Shown: one piece after another, positions 17,146 through 25,291 of the stretch
Numbering within the stretch: the stretch's first letter is position 1
Layout: each line of letters opens with the position of its first letter
Assembly: GCA_964620555.1 (NCBI GenBank)
Contig: CAZUGZ010000006.1
Location: 3,901 to 67,900, forward strand
From: JAPOQD01 sp964620555
GTDB taxonomy: Bacteria > Pseudomonadota > Gammaproteobacteria > Pseudomonadales > Halieaceae
DNA: 64,000 nt
Reading direction: 5' to 3'
The notes under the pieces: model-generated
What the model was told of the DNA's origin: nothing
The model's input: the letters and a program-made list of their open reading frames with translations, nothing else
Databases searched by the model: none
Made by a program: the position numbers and the translations under genes

Positions 17146-18294
17146 TTACAGCGCTTCGACCCGCCACTCACCGTCGCGCAGGCGCAGCGCCCGGTCGCAA
17201 CGTTCGTCGACTTCACCCGACAGGCTGGTGATGACCAGTTCGCCGGCCTGCCGCAGGCGGTCGACGGCCGATTGCAGGTCGGCATCGGCATCCGACGGAG
17301 CGCTGATGCCATTGGCCGGCGCCGGCTCGGCGCCATTGGTCAGCAGTTCCAGCAGGGCGCTGAGGTCTATATTGAAGCCGGTGGCCGGCCGCGCCCGGCC
17401 GAACACCTCGCCCACGTCATCGTAGCGTCCACCATTCGCCAGCGCCCGGCCAAAGCCGGGCACGTAGGCGGCAAACACCAGGCCGGTGTGGTAGTGGTAG
17501 CCGCGCAATTCGCCCAGGTCGTAGTAGAAGTCCGTGGCCGGGTAGCGCCGGCGCAGGGCGTCGCTCACCTCCCGCAGTTGCTGAACCGCCCCCTCGGCAT
17601 ACCCCAGGCCGTCCAGGATTGCAGCGTCACCGTGGGCACTGGCGAGCTGCAGCAGCCGCTGCCGGCACTGCCGGTCCTCCACCGCCGCCAATATCTGCTC
17701 CAGGTCGGGCAGGGATTTGCGCTGCAGGGCATCGAACACTTCCGCCTGCTGTTGCTCGTCGAGCCGCGCGTCCGCCAGCAACTGCCGGTAGATACCGACG
17801 TGGCCAAGATCCAGGGTCACCGCTTCGAGGCCGGCCACCCGCAGGGTTTCCAGCATCAGGGAAATCACTTCGAAGTCCGCCTGCAGGCTGCTGGAACCGT
17901 ACAATTCGGCGCCCACCACGTCGGGGGAGCGGGAGGCCAGTAACGAGCGGCGGCGGGTGTGCAACACGGTGCCGGCGTAACAGAGCCGGCTGACACCGTT
18001 GACCGGCAGACTGTGCGCATCGATGCGCGCCACCTGCGGGGTGATGTCGGCACGGATGCCCATGCTGCGGCCGCTGTGCTGATCGGTAACCCGGAAGGTG
18101 AGCAGATCGATGTCGTGGCCCAGGCCGATGAGCAGGGATTCGGTGAATTCCACCAGGGGCGGAATCACCAACTGGTAGCCCCAGCCGGCATAGAGGTCCA
18201 GCAACTGCCGGCGCAGTCGTTCCATCGCCGCCGCGGGACCAGGCAACACCTCCTCGATCCCGTCAGGCAGTAACCAGCGGTCTGCTGTTGTCAT
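17146..18294 (-). CDS. hisZ: HisZ, ATP phosphoribosyltransferase regulatory subunit
   Basis: A 382-residue paralogue of histidyl-tRNA synthetase that lacks the anticodon-binding domain. It regulates the short form of HisG in histidine biosynthesis. Class II motif 1-like sequence (WGYQLVIPPLVEFTESLL), motif 2-like RADITPQVARID and the degenerate ALANGGRYDDVGEVFG near the C-terminus are visible. ATG 18294 is preferred to a TTG at 18315 because it gives the normal family N-terminus. The position between yjeT and purA is the same as in Pseudomonas. It implies that hisG elsewhere is the short type. Confidence 0.93.
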   Translation of the reverse strand: MTTADRWLLPDGIEEVLPGPAAAMERLRRQLLDLYAGWGYQLVIPPLVEFTESLLIGLGHDIDLLTFRVTDQHSGRSMGIRADITPQVARIDAHSLPVNGVSRLCYAGTVLHTRRRSLLASRSPDVVGAELYGSSSLQADFEVISLMLETLRVAGLEAVTLDLGHVGIYRQLLADARLDEQQQAEVFDALQRKSLPDLEQILAAVEDRQCRQRLLQLASAHGDAAILDGLGYAEGAVQQLREVSDALRRRYPATDFYYDLGELRGYHYHTGLVFAAYVPGFGRALANGGRYDDVGEVFGRARPATGFNIDLSALLELLTNGAEPAPANGISAPSDADADLQSAVDRLRQAGELVITSLSGEVDERCDRALRLRDGEWRVEAL

Positions 18295-18311
18295 CGATTC
18301 CGGGTCCCGCG

Positions 18312-18497
18312 TCAATTTACAAGATACAACAAAGCCAGCCCCAGCAGCATGCTGCCCAGGCCCACCCAGCGCAGACTGCGGTCGTCGAATTCCGCCGCCA
18401 CCTGCACCAGGCGGCGCCAGCGGCCCGGGCTGACGAAGGGCAGCATGCCTTCGATGATCAGCACCAGGGCGATCGCCACTGCCAATTGCTGCATCAT
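18312..18497 (-). CDS. yjeT: YjeT-like DUF2065 small membrane protein
   Basis: A 61-residue protein with two predicted membrane helices (about 5-22 and 42-60) around a short polar loop with the PFVSPGRWRR motif. This is the pattern of DUF2065, found between hflC and purA/hisZ in many gammaproteobacteria. Function is unknown. Two adjacent ATGs (18497, 18494) are equally good starts. The stop lies 17 bases before the hisZ start. Confidence 0.85.
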   Translation of the reverse strand: MMQQLAVAIALVLIIEGMLPFVSPGRWRRLVQVAAEFDDRSLRWVGLGSMLLGLALLYLVN

Positions 18498-18588
18498 GCC
18501 GGACCGACCCCGTGCAGTATCACGCGCACACAAAAAAACCGTGGAGTACAGCGTTTTGTCGAACGACGCCAACCCTCACGGTTGCGGG

Positions 18589-18597
18589 ATTCTAGCA
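18589..18597 (-). promoter_or_regulatory. Possible extended -10 promoter for yjeT-hisZ-purA
   Basis: On the minus strand, TGC-TAGAAT forms an extended -10 element about 90 bases before yjeT, in the gap after hflC. No good -35 is present, which extended -10 promoters tolerate. The call is by eye only. Confidence 0.35.
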
Positions 18598-18630
18598 CAC
18601 TGAAAGGCAGCGTGTGAGGGCGTGGGCAGC

Positions 18631-18644
18631 TAGGAGTCTGCGCC
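18631..18644 (+). repeat. Copy of dispersed 14-base motif TAGGAGTCTGCGCC
   Basis: The exact 14-base string lies 7 bases beyond the hflC stop. It occurs again at 44765-44778, reversed (13 of 14) at 44832-44845, and with one mismatch at 51541-51554, always at a gene end. Confidence 0.6.
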
Positions 18645-18650
18645 CCGGCC

Positions 18651-19529
18651 TCAATTACCGCCGCCGCCGGAATCCTTCAGATAGCGGAAAAAGTCGCTCT
18701 CCGGGCCCAGCAGCATGATGTCACCCTTGTCCTGGAAGGAACTCTGGTAGGCCCGCAAACTGCGGGTAAAGGCGTAGAATTCCCGGTCCTGATTGAAGGC
18801 ATCGGCGTACGTGGCGGTGGCACGGGCGTCCCCTTCACCGCGAATCTGTTCCGCCTCCCGGTAGGCATTGGCCTTGATGATGGTGACCTCGCGGTCGGCC
18901 GAGGCGCGAATTCCCTCGGCCAGTTCGCGGCCCTGGGAACGCAGTTCCCGCGCCTCCTTTTCCCGCTCGGCGTTCATGCGCCGGAATACCGATTCACTCA
19001 CTGCCGGCGGCAGGTCGATCTGCTTGACCCGGACGTCCACCACATCCACTCCCAGTTCGCCGAGCGCCACCCGGTTGAGCTTCTCGCGCAACTCGAGCAT
19101 CAACTGATCGCGTTCACCGGATACCACTTCGTGCAGGGTGCGCACCGCGACTTCGTTGCGCAGGCCGTCGTTGACGCGCTGCGCCAGCAGGCCGTTGGCA
19201 CGGTTTTCGTCACCACTGGTGGCGGTGTAGTACTTGGCCACATCGGCCACTTTCCACTTGGCATAGGAGTCCACTACCACGGCCTTCTTTTCCAGGGTGA
19301 GGAAACGTTCCGGCTGCGCGTCCACCGTCAACACGCGCGCATCGAAGCGACGCACATTGTTGACAAAGGGAATCTTGAAATGCAGCCCCGGACTGAGGTC
19401 GGGTTTGACCACTTCACCAAAGCGCAGCAACACGCCACGCTGGGTTTCCATGATGATGAAGAGCACGTTGCTCATCACAAACAGCGCAAGTACCACGGAC
19501 AACAGGGTGATTATCGATCTGACTTTCAT
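18651..19529 (-). CDS. hflC: HflC, SPFH-domain modulator of FtsH protease
   Basis: A 292-residue inner-membrane protein: one N-terminal helix (about 5-25), then a periplasmic SPFH/band-7 domain. The core motif ETQRGVLLRFGEVVKPDLSPGLHFKIPFVNNVRRFD is followed by a long helical segment with AEREKEARELRSQGRELAEGI. HflK and HflC form the cage that surrounds FtsH and limits its membrane-protein degradation. ATG 19529 begins one base after the hflK stop, so the two are co-translated. Confidence 0.95.
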   Translation of the reverse strand: MKVRSIITLLSVVLALFVMSNVLFIIMETQRGVLLRFGEVVKPDLSPGLHFKIPFVNNVRRFDARVLTVDAQPERFLTLEKKAVVVDSYAKWKVADVAKYYTATSGDENRANGLLAQRVNDGLRNEVAVRTLHEVVSGERDQLMLELREKLNRVALGELGVDVVDVRVKQIDLPPAVSESVFRRMNAEREKEARELRSQGRELAEGIRASADREVTIIKANAYREAEQIRGEGDARATATYADAFNQDREFYAFTRSLRAYQSSFQDKGDIMLLGPESDFFRYLKDSGGGGN

Positions 19530-19530
19530 T

Positions 19531-20712
19531 TCAACGCCCTCCTCTGCCGCCGGTAGTGCCCCCGCGCACGGTACCGTCAAGCTGCAACTGCTCGGCTACC
19601 TGTTCCGCCAATTCGCGCAGATTGATACCACCGGCAGCGGTCGCCGACGCGCCGCCACCACCCTGGCCGACAATCTTGTCCAGCGGCAGATACAGCACAT
19701 TGTTGCCGCCGTCCACGTCCACCATCACCTTGCTGGAATTGCCGAGCACCGACTGCACCGCATCCACGTACAGACGCTGGCGAGTCACTTCCGGCGCCTT
19801 CCGGTATTCCTCCAGCAACTGGGAAAAGCGGTCCGCCTCGCCCAGGGCCTCGGCGATTACCTGCTCCCGGTAGGCACTGGCCTCTTCGATCTGGCGCTGG
19901 GCAAAACCGCGGGCTTCCGGAACGATACCGTTGGCATAGGCCTGGGCTTCGTTCTTCAGCCGTTCCTCGTCCTCGCGGGCCTTGATCACGTCGTCAAAGG
20001 CTTCCTGCACTTCCGCGGGCGGTTTGGCGTCGTCGATGTTCACCTTGGAAACCTGGATGCCGGTCTGGTAGTAGTTCAGGTAGTCCTGCAGGCGTTCGCG
20101 CACGTCCAGAGCCAACTGGGTGCGGCCGTCGGTGAGCACGTAGTCCATGGAGCTGCTGCCCACCACGTGGCGCAGCGCACTCTCGGTGGCGTGCATCAGG
20201 CTGCGTTCGGGAGCACGCACCTTGAGCACGAAGTTCTCGGCGTTCTCGATCACGTACTGAACGGAAAGGTCGACCTCGACGATGTTCTCATCCTCGGTCA
20301 GCATTTGCTCCCGGTGGGAGGCGGTATTGACGCGGGTGACGTTGACCCGGGTTACCTGGTCGATCAGCGGCGGGTTCCACTGCAGGCCGGGTTGTACCGT
20401 GGTGTGGTAACTGCCGAGCCGCAACACCACGCCCCGTTCCTGCTCATCCACCTGGTAAAAGCCGAACAGGCCCCAGACCACCACCGCCACGCCGAGCACT
20501 ATCGCCAACAGGCCACCAGACCAGAGCCCCTTTCCGGAACTACCGGAACCACCGGAACCACCGGAACCGGCGGAGGAACCGCCGCCGAACAAACCGCCCA
20601 GGCGCTCCCGCAACTTGGCCAGAACCTGATCCAGGTCCGGAGGCCCCTGATCCCCACCGCCCCAGGGGTCCCGCGGCCGCTCACGATTGTCACCCGGCTC
20701 ATTCCAAGCCAT
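19531..20712 (-). CDS. hflK: HflK, SPFH-domain modulator of FtsH protease
   Basis: A 393-residue partner of HflC. The cytoplasmic N-terminus carries DPWGGGDQGPPDLDQ and a Gly/Ser repeat linker (about 45-62), followed by a membrane helix (about 64-84). The SPFH domain has VDEQERGVVLRLGSYHTTVQPGLQW, and a helical region continues to about 360. ATG 20712 is supported by GGGAG upstream. The frame is open for another 250 codons upstream, but that part lies antisense-like inside hflX and is not real. Confidence 0.95.
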   Translation of the reverse strand: MAWNEPGDNRERPRDPWGGGDQGPPDLDQVLAKLRERLGGLFGGGSSAGSGGSGGSGSSGKGLWSGGLLAIVLGVAVVVWGLFGFYQVDEQERGVVLRLGSYHTTVQPGLQWNPPLIDQVTRVNVTRVNTASHREQMLTEDENIVEVDLSVQYVIENAENFVLKVRAPERSLMHATESALRHVVGSSSMDYVLTDGRTQLALDVRERLQDYLNYYQTGIQVSKVNIDDAKPPAEVQEAFDDVIKAREDEERLKNEAQAYANGIVPEARGFAQRQIEEASAYREQVIAEALGEADRFSQLLEEYRKAPEVTRQRLYVDAVQSVLGNSSKVMVDVDGGNNVLYLPLDKIVGQGGGGASATAAGGINLRELAEQVAEQLQLDGTVRGGTTGGRGGR

Positions 20713-20726
20713 AACACTCTCCCATT

Positions 20727-22070
20727 TCAGTCTGGATTGCCGGAACTGCTGCACCGGCACGAGTCTAGCACAATATCGCCCGAATTGGCCTGAACCAACT
20801 GCTCTTCCGCGACTCCGGCGGCCGCCAGAAACCGGCGCCAGTCGCGCTGGTGCAGGCGAAGTTGCAACAGCACACCGCCATCCTCTTCCGGGGCCTCGTG
20901 CAACACCGCGCCCAGGTGGTAGAGCCGGGCCCGCAGGGAGCCCTGGGCAGCGGACAACCGCACCCGCCGCTGCACCTTCCCGCCGGCCAGCAGTTCGGCA
21001 ATTGCCGGGGCCAGTAACTCCAGCCCCACCCCGGTGCGGGCCGACAGCCACACCCGCTTCGGCCTGCCCTGTCGATCGCGGTCCAGCCGCGCAGACTGCT
21101 CCAGTACGTCCAGCTTGTTGAAGATTTCCAGCCGGGGAATCTGCTCCGCACCGATCTCCGCCAACACCTGCTCTACCTGGTCGGCCTGTTCCCCCCGCTC
21201 GGGACTGGAGACATCGATCACGTGCAACAGCAGGTCGGCGCTGGTGGTTTCCGCCAGCGTGGCCCGAAACGCCTCCACCAGCTTGTGGGGCAGGTGGCGA
21301 ATGAAACCCACCGTGTCGGTGAGGATCACCGGGCCGCAATTTTCCACTTCCAGGCGACGCAGGGTGGGGTCGAGGGTGGCGAACAATTGATCGGCGGCGA
21401 ACACCTCGGCCTGGGTCAAGGCATTGAACAGCGTGGATTTGCCGGCGTTGGTGTAGCCCACCAGGCACACGCTGGGCAGGTCGGCGCGGCGGCGCGAGCG
21501 GCGCCCCTGCTCGCGCTGTTTTTCCAGCTTGGCCAGGCGCCCGGTCAGCGATTTGATGCGCGCCCGCAACATGCGACGGTCGGATTCCAACTGGGTCTCA
21601 CCCGGTCCGCGCAGGCCGATACCACCCTTTTGCCGCTCCAGGTGGGTCCAACCGCGCACCAGCCTGGTGGAGATATGCTGTAGCTGAGCCAATTCCACCT
21701 GCAACTTGCCGCCGTGGCTGCGGGCGCGCTGGGCAAAGATATCGAGGATCAGGCCGGTTCGGTCGATGACCCGGCACTCCAGGGCGGATTCCAGGTTGCG
21801 TTCCTGGCTGGGGCTGAGGACATGATTGAACAGTACCAGTTCGGCCCGATGCCGGTTCACCTGTTCGCAAATCTCCGCCAGCTTGCCGTCTCCGACGAAG
21901 GAACGCGGGTGGGGGGCCTGTCGCCGCCCGAATACGTACGCCACCGGGTCGCCCCCGGCGGACAGCGCCAGTTCTTCAAATTCCCGTGGGTCCTCGCGCT
22001 GCGCCGCGCCGGAAAAATTGACGTAGACCAGTACCGCACGTTCGCCGGTGGCCGGCCGGTCAAAAAACAA
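20727..22070 (-). CDS. hflX: HflX, ribosome-associated GTPase
   Basis: A 447-residue GTPase that binds and splits stalled 70S ribosomes. The N-terminal HflX domain contains RRQAPHPRSFVGDGKL, the linker helix contains GPGETQLESDRRMLR, and the G domain has G1 GYTNAGKSTL, G3 DTVGFI and G4 NKLD. The start is TTG at 22070, giving the usual MFFDR N-terminus. It follows hfq by 39 bases, as in the conserved hfq-hflX-hflKC operon. Confidence 0.95.
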   Translation of the reverse strand: MFFDRPATGERAVLVYVNFSGAAQREDPREFEELALSAGGDPVAYVFGRRQAPHPRSFVGDGKLAEICEQVNRHRAELVLFNHVLSPSQERNLESALECRVIDRTGLILDIFAQRARSHGGKLQVELAQLQHISTRLVRGWTHLERQKGGIGLRGPGETQLESDRRMLRARIKSLTGRLAKLEKQREQGRRSRRRADLPSVCLVGYTNAGKSTLFNALTQAEVFAADQLFATLDPTLRRLEVENCGPVILTDTVGFIRHLPHKLVEAFRATLAETTSADLLLHVIDVSSPERGEQADQVEQVLAEIGAEQIPRLEIFNKLDVLEQSARLDRDRQGRPKRVWLSARTGVGLELLAPAIAELLAGGKVQRRVRLSAAQGSLRARLYHLGAVLHEAPEEDGGVLLQLRLHQRDWRRFLAAAGVAEEQLVQANSGDIVLDSCRCSSSGNPD

Positions 22071-22109
22071 GTGTGCTTTTCGCTGCCGAAGACAGAGAAA
22101 ACGAGCGAA

Positions 22110-22364
22110 TCAGCACTCTTGCTCGTCGCTGTCTTCGAAAGGCGAAATCCGAGGTACGTGCACCGCCCGCGAGGGCACTACAGTGGAAATGGCATGCTTG
22201 TAGATCATCTGGCTGACCGCGTTTTTCAACAGCACCACGAATTGATCAAACGATTCAATTTGACCCTGTAACTTGATGCCATTGACCAGGTAAACCGAAA
22301 CCGGAACCCGTTCCCTGCGCAGGGTGTTCAGGTAAGGGTCTTGTATGACTTGCCCTTTTGTCAT
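22110..22364 (-). CDS. hfq: Hfq RNA chaperone
   Basis: An 84-residue Sm-like hexameric protein that pairs small RNAs with mRNAs. The N-terminus KGQVIQDPYLNTLRRERVPV contains the proximal-face Gln and Asp residues. Sm1 (VYLVNGIKLQGQIESFDQFV) and Sm2 (YKHAISTVVPSR) are intact. The C-terminal tail is short and acidic, unlike the long E. coli tail. A strong GAGGAG ribosome site precedes ATG 22364. Confidence 0.98.
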   Translation of the reverse strand: MTKGQVIQDPYLNTLRRERVPVSVYLVNGIKLQGQIESFDQFVVLLKNAVSQMIYKHAISTVVPSRAVHVPRISPFEDSDEQEC

Positions 22365-22456
22365 GATGATTCTCCTCAGGTGATAGCGTTCCGGCCGCGG
22401 CAGGACGGGCCCCCGCGCAACGGCTGATTCGGTGAGTACAGTGTAACCCCAATTGC

Positions 22457-23455
22457 CTATATTGCGGCTTCCTGCAAATAATTCAAGGCTACTTGCAACG
22501 CAGTTTTGGTGGAATTTTGCAGTTCCTCGGGGCTGCCGGCCGCAACCCCCCGATGATCGGTATGGATCCAGTGCAGGTCAGTGCCGCTGCGCAACCAGGT
22601 CAATTGGCGTTTGGCCAGTTGCCTGGTGGCGATTCGACACCGTTCCAGCGCCGTCTGCAAATCGTACTCACCTTCAAAATGCCGCCAAAGTTGCTGGTAG
22701 GCCACCGCCCGCATGCTGGGCATGTCCCGATGCAGGTCACCCCGCTGAAAGAGGCCGCGTACTTCGTCCACCAACCCCTGTTCGATCATGTGCTGCAGGC
22801 GAAGTTCAATCTGTCGGTGCAACCATTTCCTGTCCCGCGGACAGAGCGCCAGTTTCACCACCTGGTAGTCGTCGCCGGGCACCCGCTGCCGGTCCCGCGG
22901 CTGGCGCTGGAGCAGCGCGGACAGGGTTTCGCCGCTCTGCCGGTAGACCTCCAGCGCCCGGGCGATGCGGCGCGAGTGATTCGGGTGAATGCGGGCGGCG
23001 GCAGCGGGATCCACCTGCGCGAGCTGCCGGTGCAGGTGCGGCCAGCCATGGACTTCGGCCTCTGCCGCCAGTTGGCGCCGCAACTGCGGGTCGGCAGCCG
23101 GCAGATCCGCCAGACCCTCGAACAGGGCCTTGAAATACAACATGCTGCCGCCGACCAGCAACGGGGTGCGCCGACTGGCTACGATCTCGCAAATGTGCTG
23201 CTCGGCATGGGTGCAGAATTCCGCCACCGACCAGGGTTGCCCCGGGTCGCGAATGTCCACCAGACGATGGGGCGTGGCAGGCTTGGCAGTGCCGATATTC
23301 ATCCCCCGGTAGACCAGTGCCGAATCGACACTGATCAACTCGCAGTCGAGGTGCCGGGCCAGTTGTTCCGCCAGCGCGGTCTTGCCCGAGGCGGTAGGGC
23401 CCATCAGGCAGATGACGCGGGGCAGGTGCGGGGCTGGCATGGGTCGTTCCGTCAT
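22457..23455 (-). CDS. miaA: tRNA dimethylallyltransferase MiaA
   Basis: A 332-residue enzyme that adds dimethylallyl to A37 of tRNAs reading U-starting codons. The P-loop LMGPTASGKTALAE lies at about 17-30, DSALVYRGMNIGTAKP at about 43-58, and the LVGGSMLYFKAL tRNA-binding segment near 108-119. ATG 23455 gives the normal beginning; an ATG at 23497 would add 14 unrelated residues. It lies between mutL and hfq, the classic mutL-miaA-hfq order. Confidence 0.95.
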   Translation of the reverse strand: MTERPMPAPHLPRVICLMGPTASGKTALAEQLARHLDCELISVDSALVYRGMNIGTAKPATPHRLVDIRDPGQPWSVAEFCTHAEQHICEIVASRRTPLLVGGSMLYFKALFEGLADLPAADPQLRRQLAAEAEVHGWPHLHRQLAQVDPAAAARIHPNHSRRIARALEVYRQSGETLSALLQRQPRDRQRVPGDDYQVVKLALCPRDRKWLHRQIELRLQHMIEQGLVDEVRGLFQRGDLHRDMPSMRAVAYQQLWRHFEGEYDLQTALERCRIATRQLAKRQLTWLRSGTDLHWIHTDHRGVAAGSPEELQNSTKTALQVALNYLQEAAI

Positions 23456-23521
23456 CGCTGGCCTCGGCGCTGCGACCCACCGGCAGCTACCGGGCACCGC
23501 CGCGCCCCTGACCGGCCGCGC

Positions 23522-25291
23522 TCAACGCCCGCGCAGGAACAGCTTGTCCAGTTCGCCAATGGACAACCGGGTCCAGGTGGGCCGGCCATGATTGCACTGC
23601 CCGGAGCGTTCCGTGGCTTCCATATCCCGCAACAGGGCATTCATTTCGTCCAGGGAAAGACGGCGGTTGGCGCGCACCGAACCGTGGCAGGCCATGGTAG
23701 ACAACAGTTCGTCCTGATGCGCCCGGATTCGATCACTGCTGCCGTATTCGATCAGGTCGGACAGGACATCCCGCACCAGTTGCTCCAGGTCGGCGTCGCG
23801 CAGCAGCACCGGTACTTCGCGCAGGACCAGTGCCTCCTCGCCCGTGCGCTCCAGCCCCAGGCCCAGTTCGGCAAAGGTCTGTGCCTGGGCCTCGGCACAA
23901 TCCGCCTCGCGCCGGCTCACGGCGATGGACTGGGGAATCAACAACGGCTGGCGGCGAACGCCACCCTCGGCCTGGGACTGCTTCATGCGCTCGTAGGTGA
24001 TGCGCTCGTGGGCGGCGTGCATATCCACCACCACCAGACCGGCCTGGTTCTGCGCCAGAATATAGATGCCGTGCAACTGGGCCAGCGCGTAACCCAGCGG
24101 TGGCACGGCTTCCTCGGCCACCTCCGGCATCACCTGCTCGCCCGGCCCGGCCGCCCCGGGCCGCTCCGGGTAGGCGCCCGCCCCGGCCGCAGCAGACCGA
24201 TCCGAACCCCAACCCAGGTGCGGCTGTGCGCCAGCCGCGGGCGGCGGCATGGCCGGGAGCGCCCCGCCGCCGCTGGAACCGCTGCCGGCGCGCAACTCTG
24301 CCAGAAACCGGTGCAGACTGCTGAAAATGAAATCGTGGACCATGCGCCCGTCGCGAAAACGCACTTCGTGCTTGGCGGGATGCACGTTCACGTCCACCCG
24401 CGCCGGGTCCAGCTCCAGGTACAGCACAAAGGCGGGGTGGCGACCGTGATAGAGGACATCCCGGTAGGCCTGGCGAATGGCATGGGCCACCAGGCGGTCC
24501 CTGATTACCCGGCCGTTGACGAAAAAATATTGCAGGTCGGCCTGACTGCGGGAAAAACCGGGCATCCCCACCCAGCCCCACAATTTCAGTTCGGCACCGT
24601 CGGTTTCGATGTACAGGGCCTGCTCCATGAAGGCGGGGCCACAGACCTGGGCCACGCGGCGCTCGCGCTGGGCCTGGCTCGGGCCCGGGTCCAGTTGGTG
24701 AATCACGCGCTGCTCGTGGCGCAGGCTGAAAGCCACATCGTGGCGGCTCAGGGCCTGGCGCTTGACCATTTCCTCCACATGCCGGAATTCGGTTTTGGCA
24801 GTGCGCAGAAACTTGCGCCGGGCCGGGGTATTGAAGAACAGATCGCGCACTTCCACCGTGGTGCCCCGGGGATGGGCCGCTGGAGTCACGGTGGCCTGCA
24901 GGTCCCGGCCCGAAGCTTCGACGGCGTGTCCGGCAGAGTCGTCGCCATGGTTGGAGACGATGCGCAGACGCGCCACCGAGCTGATGCTGGCCAGCGCCTC
25001 GCCACGGAATCCCAGGCTGGCAACCTGTTCCAGATCCTCCAGCGAGGCAATTTTGCTGGTGGCGTGGCGGTTCAGGGACAAGGGCAGATCCCCGGCATCC
25101 ATGCCCTGGCCGTCGTCGCGCACTCGCATCAGGCGAACCCCGCCGGCCTCGACTTCCACATCGACCCGGCGAGCACCCGCATCCAGGCCGTTTTCCAATA
25201 ATTCCTTGATCACCGAGGCGGGCCGCTCCACCACCTCACCGGCGGCAATCTGGTTGGCCAGACGCGGGCTCAGAAGCTGGATTTTCGACAT
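23522..25291 (-). CDS. mutL: DNA mismatch repair protein MutL with endonuclease-type C-terminus
   Basis: A 589-residue mismatch repair coordinator. The N-terminal GHKL ATPase has ELLENGLDAGAR, DDGQGMDAGDL, RHATSKI and GFRGEALASI. A variable Pro/Gly-rich linker spans about 335-400. The C-terminal domain contains DMHAAHERITYE, which fits the metal-binding endonuclease motif DQHAx2Ex4E apart from Q to M, and ends with GQCNHGRPTW. ATG 25291 overlaps the amiC stop by one base (TAATG). Confidence 0.96.
   Translation of the reverse strand: MSKIQLLSPRLANQIAAGEVVERPASVIKELLENGLDAGARRVDVEVEAGGVRLMRVRDDGQGMDAGDLPLSLNRHATSKIASLEDLEQVASLGFRGEALASISSVARLRIVSNHGDDSAGHAVEASGRDLQATVTPAAHPRGTTVEVRDLFFNTPARRKFLRTAKTEFRHVEEMVKRQALSRHDVAFSLRHEQRVIHQLDPGPSQAQRERRVAQVCGPAFMEQALYIETDGAELKLWGWVGMPGFSRSQADLQYFFVNGRVIRDRLVAHAIRQAYRDVLYHGRHPAFVLYLELDPARVDVNVHPAKHEVRFRDGRMVHDFIFSSLHRFLAELRAGSGSSGGGALPAMPPPAAGAQPHLGWGSDRSAAAGAGAYPERPGAAGPGEQVMPEVAEEAVPPLGYALAQLHGIYILAQNQAGLVVVDMHAAHERITYERMKQSQAEGGVRRQPLLIPQSIAVSRREADCAEAQAQTFAELGLGLERTGEEALVLREVPVLLRDADLEQLVRDVLSDLIEYGSSDRIRAHQDELLSTMACHGSVRANRRLSLDEMNALLRDMEATERSGQCNHGRPTWTRLSIGELDKLFLRGR

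Noticed and set aside
20520..20580. CCGGAACCA-type tandem repeats, considered as CRISPR-like or microsatellite
   Set aside because: They encode the Gly/Ser linker of HflK; there are no spacers and the unit is only nine bases. No CRISPR array was seen anywhere in the window.
20713..21468. 250-codon N-terminal extension of hflK
   Set aside because: The extension lies inside hflX in another frame; a good ribosome site and the normal HflK N-terminus support ATG 20712.
22493..25201. 902-codon open frame on the plus strand opposite miaA and mutL
   Set aside because: Both genes beneath it are unmistakable; the frame has shadow-type composition (His/Gln/Arg/Gly-rich) and no known motif. High GC makes long antisense frames common here.
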